NCBI GenBank assembly: GCA_023457475.1
Contig: JAEWLO010000439.1
Span: 1-6,658 of the forward strand
DNA: 6,658 nt
Direction of reading: 5' to 3'
From: Pseudomonadota bacterium
Lineage (GTDB): Bacteria; Pseudomonadota; Gammaproteobacteria; Xanthomonadales; Xanthomonadaceae
A model generated the notes under the pieces. That model worked only from the letters and a program-made list of their open reading frames with translations. It was not told the origin of the DNA and did not search any database. The stretch's first letter is position 1. The number at the start of each line of letters is the position of its first letter. This document shows positions 1 through 4,225 of the stretch, one piece after another. A program made the position numbers and the translations under genes.

Positions 1-175
1 GGGCAGATCCGCCCGTGATCGCCGAGCGTGTCCGCTGTTCGCGCGGTCCTGAACGGTTTAAAACACACGCCCCCCAGTCAGCTGCATCACCGCCCTGCCT
101 CACCTCAAATTCGCCCGTGATTAACCGCGTTTCTCCGACGCTGTCCGTGCGCCGCAAGTTCGCGCATCCCCAACG
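1..175. other. Non-coding leader region with no recognisable gene
   Basis: No frame here reads like a protein. Frame 3 stays open from the window edge to a stop at 177-179, but its translation looks like random GC-rich sequence with no domain or motif. The minus-strand ATG candidates (87 and 167) give only 9 and 20 codons. The stretch presumably holds the promoter of the small gene at 197. The only AT-rich patch is around 56-63 (TTTAAA), without a convincing -35 element at the right distance. A 10-base direct repeat, CGCCCGTGAT, occurs at 10-19 and 112-121; its meaning is unknown. Confidence 0.5.
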
Positions 176-196
176 ATGAACGAGAAGAGTGCAACC

Positions 197-349
197 ATGG
201 CTAATCAGCAGAACAATCCCGGCAAGCCGCAGGACCAGCAGGGCCAGCAGAACCAGAAAGGCCAGCAGGAACAGCAGCAGTGGGATCAGCAGAACCAGAA
301 GAACAAGCAGGATCAGCAGCGCAATCCGGATCAGAAGCAGCAGCGTTGA
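197..349 (+). CDS. Small glutamine-rich, probably disordered hypothetical protein
   Basis: This 50-residue protein has 22 Gln (44%) and 7 Asn, with Lys, Asp, Gly and Pro making up most of the rest. It has a single Trp (W29) and no Cys, and contains no stretch hydrophobic enough to be a membrane segment or signal peptide. Net charge is about +2. Every Gln codon is CAG. The pentapeptide QQNQK occurs twice (residues 17-21 and 31-35), and DQQ three times (13, 30, 39), so the protein probably grew by internal repetition. I prefer the ATG at 197 because GAGAAGAG (182-189) lies 7 bases upstream. An in-frame ATG at 176 would add 7 residues but lacks a ribosome-binding site. A strong terminator 44 bases after the stop supports a real monocistronic gene. 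I do not recognise the family. The composition suggests an intrinsically disordered, highly soluble protein, perhaps stress-related, but no function can be assigned. Confidence 0.7.
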   Translation: MANQQNNPGKPQDQQGQQNQKGQQEQQQWDQQNQKNKQDQQRNPDQKQQR

Positions 350-392
350 TGCGCTGATCGGCGTATGACCCCTTTGTTCGGGGGGTGATGAA

Positions 393-423
393 GGGCGGTG
401 CGCGTCGCGCGCCGCCTTTTTTT
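393..423 (+). terminator. Rho-independent terminator after the Gln-rich gene
   Basis: A GC-rich stem pairs GGCGG (394-398), T399 and GCG (400-402) with CGC (408-410), G411 and CCGCC (412-416). T399-G411 is a wobble, and the loop is about 5 bases (403-407). Seven consecutive T residues follow at 417-423. The T-run is on the plus strand, so it ends transcription of the small gene at 197-349. Read on the minus strand the stem has no T-run after it, so it is not a good terminator for the regulator that ends at 441. Confidence 0.88.
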
Positions 424-440
424 ATACCCGGCGCGCCTGC

Positions 441-920
441 TCAATCCGGAATCGGCAGGGTCAACGTTTCCTTCACTTCTTCCATCACGATGTAGCTCTT
501 CGACTCGCGCACGTGCGGCAGGGTCAGCAGGGTGCTGCCCAGCAGCTTGCGGTACGACGCCATCTCGCTGATGCGCGCCTTCAGCAGGTAATCGAAATCG
601 CCCGAGACGAGATGACACTCCAGCACGTTCGGCAGCTTCAGCGCGGCGCGCCGGAACTCCTCGAAGATGTCACCGGACTTGTAGGCCAGGCTGATCTCCA
701 CGAATACCAGCAGGCTGGCCTTGAGGTAATGCGGGTCCAGCTTGGCGTAGTAGCCGGTAATGGCCCCATCGCGTTCCAGTCGGCGTACCCGTTCCGTGCA
801 CGGCGTGGTGGACAGGCCCACGCGCTCGCCCAGTTCAGTGAACGAAATGCGGCCCTCGGCCTGCAGGATGCGCAGGATCTTGCGGTCGATCTTGTCCAGT
901 TCGCGGGTCCGGGTGGCCAT
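441..920 (-). CDS. lrp: Lrp/AsnC-family transcriptional regulator, probable DadR-type controller of dadA-alr
   Basis: The 159-residue protein aligns closely from memory with E. coli Lrp (164 aa), with long shared blocks such as PHYLKASLLVFVEI and ECHLVSGDFDYLLK. An N-terminal winged helix-turn-helix spans about residues 8-55, with the recognition region around GLSTTPC (35-41). It is followed by a RAM ligand-binding and oligomerisation domain, about 68-150. D110 in GDFDYLL matches E. coli Lrp D114 in the effector-response region. I chose the ATG at 920. An upstream in-frame TTG at 974 would add 18 residues with no family similarity. No strong Shine-Dalgarno is visible. The gene is divergent from dadA, an arrangement like Pseudomonas dadR with dadAX. 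It therefore probably senses alanine (or leucine) and controls the operon as well as itself. Whether it is the global Lrp of this organism or a local DadR cannot be decided from one locus. Confidence 0.93.
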   Translation of the reverse strand: MATRTRELDKIDRKILRILQAEGRISFTELGERVGLSTTPCTERVRRLERDGAITGYYAKLDPHYLKASLLVFVEISLAYKSGDIFEEFRRAALKLPNVLECHLVSGDFDYLLKARISEMASYRKLLGSTLLTLPHVRESKSYIVMEEVKETLTLPIPD

Positions 921-1069
921 CTGCGTCAACCTGTGCGGGTGAATGGCGGGACAATACACTGCCCCCAACTTCAAATACAGGGAAATGCACCGTGAACAGC
1001 GCCCTATACTTCCGCAATTGTGGTCCCTGCGCGCTCCAGCGCAGGGAATGATCCGGTTGGAGAGGTCTC
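921..1069. promoter_or_regulatory. Divergent control region between the Lrp-type regulator and dadA
   Basis: These 149 bases must hold promoters for both directions. On the plus strand, TATACT (1005-1010) is a good -10 match for dadA, although the expected -35 position (around 982-987) is poor. This would start the message near 1017. On the minus strand, TATTGT (951-956) is a possible -10 for the regulator, again with a weak -35. The stretch 966-997 is more AT-rich than its surroundings and is the likeliest place for Lrp-type binding. Weak -35 elements fit activator-dependent promoters, but that is inference. No exact Lrp consensus site was found. Confidence 0.5.
1024..1047 (+). promoter_or_regulatory. 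Perfect 9-bp inverted repeat (leader hairpin) upstream of dadA
   Basis: TCCCTGCGC (1024-1032) pairs perfectly with GCGCAGGGA (1039-1047) around a 6-base loop, GCTCCA. It ends 11 bases before the dadA Shine-Dalgarno (GGAGAGG, 1059-1065). If transcription starts near 1017, the hairpin would lie almost at the 5' end of the dadA-alr mRNA. No T-run follows, so it is not an intrinsic terminator. It could stabilise the message, modulate translation or bind a protein as DNA. It lacks the GTAG head of a SMAG element. Confidence 0.6.
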
Positions 1070-2389
1070 ATGCGCGTTCTCGTTCTTGGCAGTGGGGTGA
1101 TCGGCACGACCAGTGCCTGGTACCTGCGCCAGGCTGGCTTTGAGGTGACGGTGGTCGACCGTCAGCCGGGGCCGGCACTGGAAACCAGCTTCGCCAACGC
1201 GGGCCAGCTGTCGTTCGGCTACACCTCGCCGTGGGCCGCCCCGGGCGTGCCGCTGAAGGCAGTGAAGTGGCTGTTCTCCGAGCACGCGCCGCTGGCGATC
1301 CGCCCTGGCCTGGACTGGCACCAGTACCGCTGGCTGGCGCAGATGCTGCGCAACTGCACCCACGAGCGTTACGCCATCAACAAAGCGCGCATGGTGCGCA
1401 TGTCCGAGTACAGCCGCGACTGCCTCAACGAACTGCGCGCACAGACCGGTATTGAATTCGAGGGTCGCGACCTGGGCACCACCCAGCTGTTCCGCACCCA
1501 GCAGCAGCTGGATGCCTCCGCGCAGGACATCGAGGTGCTGGCCGAATACGGGGTGCCCTACGAGGTGCTGGACCGTGCCGGCATCATCGCCGCCGAACCG
1601 GCACTGGCCGCCGTGGCGGACACCCTGGTCGGCGCGCTGCGCCTGCCGCGCGACCAGACCGGCGACTGCCAGCTCTTCACCCGCCGGCTGGCCCGCATGG
1701 CCGCCGAGGCGGGTGTGGAGTTCCGCTTCGACCAGGACATCGCCGGCCTGGAAACCAGTGGTGGCCGCATCACCGGCGTGCGCATCGACGGCAAGGTCGA
1801 AACCGCCGACCACTACGTGGTCGCGCTGGGCAGTTACTCGCCCTCGCTGGTGGCCCCGCTGGGCCTGCAGCTGCCGGTGTACCCGCTCAAGGGATACTCG
1901 CTGACCCTGCCGATCACCGACCCGGCGATGGCCCCGACCTCGACCATTCTGGACGAGAGCTACAAGGTCGCCGTGACCCGTTTCGATGACCGCATCCGCG
2001 TGGGCGGCATGGCCGAGGTGGGCGGTTTCGACCTTTCGCTGTCGCCGCGCCGCCGCGCCACCCTGGAGAAGGTGGTGCAGGACCTCTATCCGCACGGTGG
2101 CGATCTGAGCCGCGCCGAGTTCTGGACCGGGCTGCGCCCGGCCACGCCGGACGGCACGCCGGTGATCGGGGCCACGCCCTACCGCAACCTGTTCCTCAAC
2201 ACCGGCCACGGCACGCTGGGCTGGACCATGGCCTGTGGCTCGGGTCGCTATCTGGCCGACCTGATGAGTTCGCGTCAGCCCGAGATCAGCACCGAAGGCC
2301 TGGACATCTTCCGTTATGGCGGGCGTGCACGTCCGCGCGCCGACGTTTTTCAAAAGAGTGAATCCGCATGCGTCCTGCCCGCGCGTTGA
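1070..2389 (+). CDS. dadA: D-amino acid dehydrogenase small subunit (D-alanine dehydrogenase)
   Basis: DadA is a FAD flavoenzyme of the inner-membrane face. It oxidises D-alanine and other D-amino acids to 2-oxo acids plus ammonia, giving electrons to the respiratory chain. The 439 residues match E. coli DadA (432 aa) end to end. The N-terminal dinucleotide fold has LGSGVIG (6-12), and D30 ends the second strand, where it would contact the FAD ribose. ALETSFANAGQ (36-46), WAAPGVPLKA (55-64), TGDCQLFT (197-204), VYPLKGYSLT (270-279) and NTGHGTLGWTMACGSG (377-392) are family hallmarks. The start is supported by GGAGAGG (1059-1065), just before the ATG. The gene is first in an operon with the racemase, and its last 22 bases overlap that gene. 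The C-terminal tail after about residue 420 does not match E. coli and is probably dispensable. Regulation is expected from the divergent Lrp-type protein. Confidence 0.97.
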   Translation: MRVLVLGSGVIGTTSAWYLRQAGFEVTVVDRQPGPALETSFANAGQLSFGYTSPWAAPGVPLKAVKWLFSEHAPLAIRPGLDWHQYRWLAQMLRNCTHERYAINKARMVRMSEYSRDCLNELRAQTGIEFEGRDLGTTQLFRTQQQLDASAQDIEVLAEYGVPYEVLDRAGIIAAEPALAAVADTLVGALRLPRDQTGDCQLFTRRLARMAAEAGVEFRFDQDIAGLETSGGRITGVRIDGKVETADHYVVALGSYSPSLVAPLGLQLPVYPLKGYSLTLPITDPAMAPTSTILDESYKVAVTRFDDRIRVGGMAEVGGFDLSLSPRRRATLEKVVQDLYPHGGDLSRAEFWTGLRPATPDGTPVIGATPYRNLFLNTGHGTLGWTMACGSGRYLADLMSSRQPEISTEGLDIFRYGGRARPRADVFQKSESACVLPAR

Positions 2390-3444
2390 TCGACCTGGAC
2401 GCGTTGCGCGCCAACTTCCGCCTGGCCCGTGAACTGGGCGGTGGTCGCAAGACCCTGGCCGCGGTGAAGGCCGATGCCTATGGCCACGGCGCCGTGGTCT
2501 GCGCGCGTGCGCTGGAAGGTGAGGCCGACGCATTCGGGGTAGCCTGCATCGAAGAGGCGCTGGAGCTGCGCGCCGCCGGCATCACCACGCCGATCCTGCT
2601 GCTGGAAGGGTTCTTCGACGCGGCCGAGCTGCCGTTGATCGTGCAGCACGACCTCTGGTTCGCAGTGGCCGCCCCGTGGCAGGTCGACGCCGTTGAGGCG
2701 TTCGCCACCGATGCGCCGCTGCGGATCTGGTTGAAGCTGGACAGCGGCATGCACCGCCTGGGCCTGGGCCCGGCCGACTTCCGCGCCGCGCACGCACGAC
2801 TGTCCGCCCTGTCGCACGTGGGTCCGATGGTGCTGATGAGTCACCTGGCGCGCGCGGACGAACTGGACAGCCCACGCACGCGCGAGCAGGCCGCGACATT
2901 CGCTGCGGCGATCGAGGGCCTGGAAGGCGAAACCAGCCTGTGCAATTCGCCGGCGCTGCTGGGTTGGCCGGAAGTGCGCAGCGACTGGGTGCGCCCCGGC
3001 CTGATGCTGTACGGGGCCAATCCACTGCCCGCGCAGAGCGCACAGACCGCACGCCTGCGCCCGGTGATGACCATGCAGTCGAAGATCTTCGCTGTGCGCG
3101 AGATCGCCGCCGGCGAACCGGTGGGGTACGGCGCGCGTTTCGTGGCCGAGCGCCACACCCGCGTGGGAGTGGTCGCGATGGGGTATGCCGACGGCTATCC
3201 GCAGTTCGCGCCGAACGGCACGCCGGTGTCGATCGACGGCCAGCCGGGCCACCTGATTGGCCGTGTTTCCATGGACATGCTCACCGTGGACCTCACCGAC
3301 CTGCCGCAGGCCGGTGTCGGCAGCACGGTGGAACTGTGGGGCCAGTCGCCGCGTCTGGACGTGCTGGCCCCGATGTGCAACGTCAGCGCCTATCAGCTGC
3401 CATGCGCGGTGAAGCGGGTCGCCCGCGAAACGCGCGGCGCATGA
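2368..3444 (+). CDS. alr: Alanine racemase, PLP-dependent (catabolic DadX-type by context)
   Basis: This enzyme interconverts L- and D-alanine, feeding DadA with D-alanine and the cell wall with D-Ala. Its 358 residues fit the family, and all expected active-site residues are present. K34 in AVKADAYGHG is the PLP Schiff-base lysine. K123 and R130 in KLDSGMHRLG match the carbamylated lysine and nearby arginine of the Geobacillus enzyme. R209 contacts the pyridine nitrogen, Y254 in VGYGARF is the second catalytic base, S301-M304 is the SMDM loop, and Y342 contacts phosphate. The fold is an N-terminal TIM barrel (to about 230) plus a C-terminal beta domain. The ATG lies inside the dadA end, in a different frame, with only a weak AAGAG upstream (2354-2358), so translation is probably coupled to dadA. 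It may be the only racemase of the organism and so also biosynthetic; that cannot be seen here. dadX would be an equally apt name. Confidence 0.96.
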   Translation: MRPARALIDLDALRANFRLARELGGGRKTLAAVKADAYGHGAVVCARALEGEADAFGVACIEEALELRAAGITTPILLLEGFFDAAELPLIVQHDLWFAVAAPWQVDAVEAFATDAPLRIWLKLDSGMHRLGLGPADFRAAHARLSALSHVGPMVLMSHLARADELDSPRTREQAATFAAAIEGLEGETSLCNSPALLGWPEVRSDWVRPGLMLYGANPLPAQSAQTARLRPVMTMQSKIFAVREIAAGEPVGYGARFVAERHTRVGVVAMGYADGYPQFAPNGTPVSIDGQPGHLIGRVSMDMLTVDLTDLPQAGVGSTVELWGQSPRLDVLAPMCNVSAYQLPCAVKRVARETRGA

Positions 3445-3457
3445 CGGCGGGGACCGC

Positions 3458-3484
3458 GTGGTGCCGGGCAGAGCCCGGTGCTAC
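3458..3484 (-). repeat. SMAG/REP-like palindromic element between convergent genes
   Basis: CCGGGC (3464-3469) and GCCCGG (3473-3478) form a 6-bp perfect core around AGA. Pairing extends outward through G-T, T-G, G-C, G-T, T-A and G-C to give a 12-bp imperfect stem (3458-3484). Read on the minus strand the element begins GTAGCACCGGGCTCTGCC, so it carries the GTAG head that defines SMAG repetitive extragenic palindromes of Stenotrophomonas maltophilia. It lies in the 50-base gap between the stops of alr and the DUF3016 gene, a classic REP location where it may act in 3'-end formation or mRNA stability for both messages. Assignment rests on remembered family features; genome copy number was not checked. 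Confidence 0.7.
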
Positions 3485-3494
3485 CGGCCCAACG

Positions 3495-4061
3495 TCACCG
3501 TGTGCGCGGCAACAGCTTCTTCAACCAGTCGTCGATCATCTGCTTCTCATACCGTAGCGGATCGCTGTCGCTCAGCAGCCCGCGGCCGCTGCTGAGATAG
3601 CCCATGTCGATCAGCCGTTCCTCCGCGTTCTCCCGCACCACGTTCCCCTGCGCATCGCGCAGCACATAGGTGAGCGTCATCCGCGGCGGGTAGATGTCCT
3701 TCATGATCCGGATGTCCTGGCCGCGCGGCCCGTGCTGGGGCTCGTAGTCGCCCGCACGCTTGATGTCGGTAATGGTCACGTCGAGGGTCTGGCCCGGCGC
3801 GAGCCGTTTGCTGGCGCTGGTACGCAGATGGTCGGCCAGCTGGTACACCCAGTTGCCGCGCTGGGTCTCCCAGCGGTTGGCGCTGTTCTTGAGCTCGGTG
3901 AACCGGGCCGGGTCCGTCCAGCGCACCTGGACCGGGCCTTCGGCCTTCAGTTCGCGAGGGGCGTTCGGGTCGGTCACGGTGCGCGGTGCGGCGTCGGCGA
4001 ACGGGGCGGCCAGGGTCAGCAGGCCGGTCAGGGCCGCGCCCAGCAGGGGTTTCAGGAACAT
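3495..4061 (-). CDS. Secreted DUF3016 family protein of unknown function
   Basis: The protein has 188 residues with a typical Sec signal peptide: positively charged start, hydrophobic core about residues 5-21, and the cleavage motif ADA at 22-24, giving a mature protein from A25. The mature part has no cysteine, so it is neither a lipoprotein nor disulfide-bonded, and it is probably periplasmic. The remaining sequence resembles the DUF3016 family of gammaproteobacteria. Notable are VQVRWTDPARFTELKNS (44-60), KRLAPGQTLDVTITDIKRAGDY (85-106, conserved in style), DIRIMKDIYPPRMTLTY (116-132) and a C-terminal amphipathic segment, YEKQMIDDWLKKLL (171-184). A Shine-Dalgarno (GGAG) is present 7 bases before the ATG at 4061. 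It is transcribed convergently with alr and divergently from the kinase. No biochemical role is known to me. Family assignment is from recollection. Confidence 0.82.
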   Translation of the reverse strand: MFLKPLLGAALTGLLTLAAPFADAAPRTVTDPNAPRELKAEGPVQVRWTDPARFTELKNSANRWETQRGNWVYQLADHLRTSASKRLAPGQTLDVTITDIKRAGDYEPQHGPRGQDIRIMKDIYPPRMTLTYVLRDAQGNVVRENAEERLIDMGYLSSGRGLLSDSDPLRYEKQMIDDWLKKLLPRTR

Positions 4062-4083
4062 GGTGAACTCCAGGGTTCTCGGG

Positions 4084-4102
4084 GTAGGGCTCTCCAGAGC
4101 CC
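4084..4102 (+). repeat. GTAG-headed short hairpin in the DUF3016 leader
   Basis: GGGCTC (4087-4092) pairs perfectly with GAGCCC (4097-4102) around a TCCA loop. The tetranucleotide GTAG (4084-4087) stands immediately at its 5' side. This resembles a short or decayed SMAG-like element. It lies about 25 bases upstream of the DUF3016 start, so on the minus strand it would be in the 5' leader of that gene just before its ribosome-binding site. It may instead be a chance palindrome. Confidence 0.4.
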
Positions 4103-4225
4103 AGTGTGATCCTCATCACGGTGCGGAACAATTGGCGGAAACGGCTCTTGAATGTCGTAAACGGCATCAATTCACCCGGAAGTCAGATCAGCGGAGCTTG
4201 ACGCTGCGAATACGCGCTCTGGAAG
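4103..4225. other. Divergent intergenic region between the DUF3016 gene and the hybrid kinase
   Basis: Promoters for both genes should lie here. Plus-strand TTGAAT (4138-4143), followed after 17 bases by TTCACC (4161-4166), is a weak pair for the kinase. TTGACG (4198-4203) is a better -35, but its -10 would fall on the kinase ATG itself. On the minus strand nothing close to a consensus pair was found. No other structure is evident. Confidence 0.3.

Noticed and set aside
176..196. An upstream in-frame ATG at 176 for the Gln-rich gene
   Set aside because: No Shine-Dalgarno precedes it, whereas the ATG at 197 has GAGAAGAG at the right distance. It is not fully excluded.
245..301. Repeated CAG-rich units considered as a CRISPR or tandem DNA repeat array
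   Set aside because: The repeats are short, irregular and explained by the Gln-rich coding sequence. There are no spacers of uniform length.
368..386. A short ACCCC / GGGGT hairpin between the Gln-rich gene and its terminator
   Set aside because: The stem is only 5 bp with a 9-base loop. The real terminator lies immediately downstream, so this is probably chance.
921..974. An 18-residue N-terminal extension of the Lrp-type regulator starting from TTG at 974
   Set aside because: The extension has no family similarity and begins at a rare start codon. The ATG at 920 gives the usual family length.
513..995. A 160-codon plus-strand open frame opposite the Lrp-type regulator
   Set aside because: It is antisense to a strongly conserved Lrp protein and shows no motif.
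1004..2533. A 509-codon open frame on the minus strand opposite dadA and the start of alr
   Set aside because: It is a shadow frame of GC-rich codon bias. dadA on the plus strand is unmistakable and the antisense translation shows no recognisable fold.
2350..3252. A 300-codon minus-strand open frame opposite alr
   Set aside because: Its composition is that of a mirror frame, and alr has all active-site residues on the plus strand.
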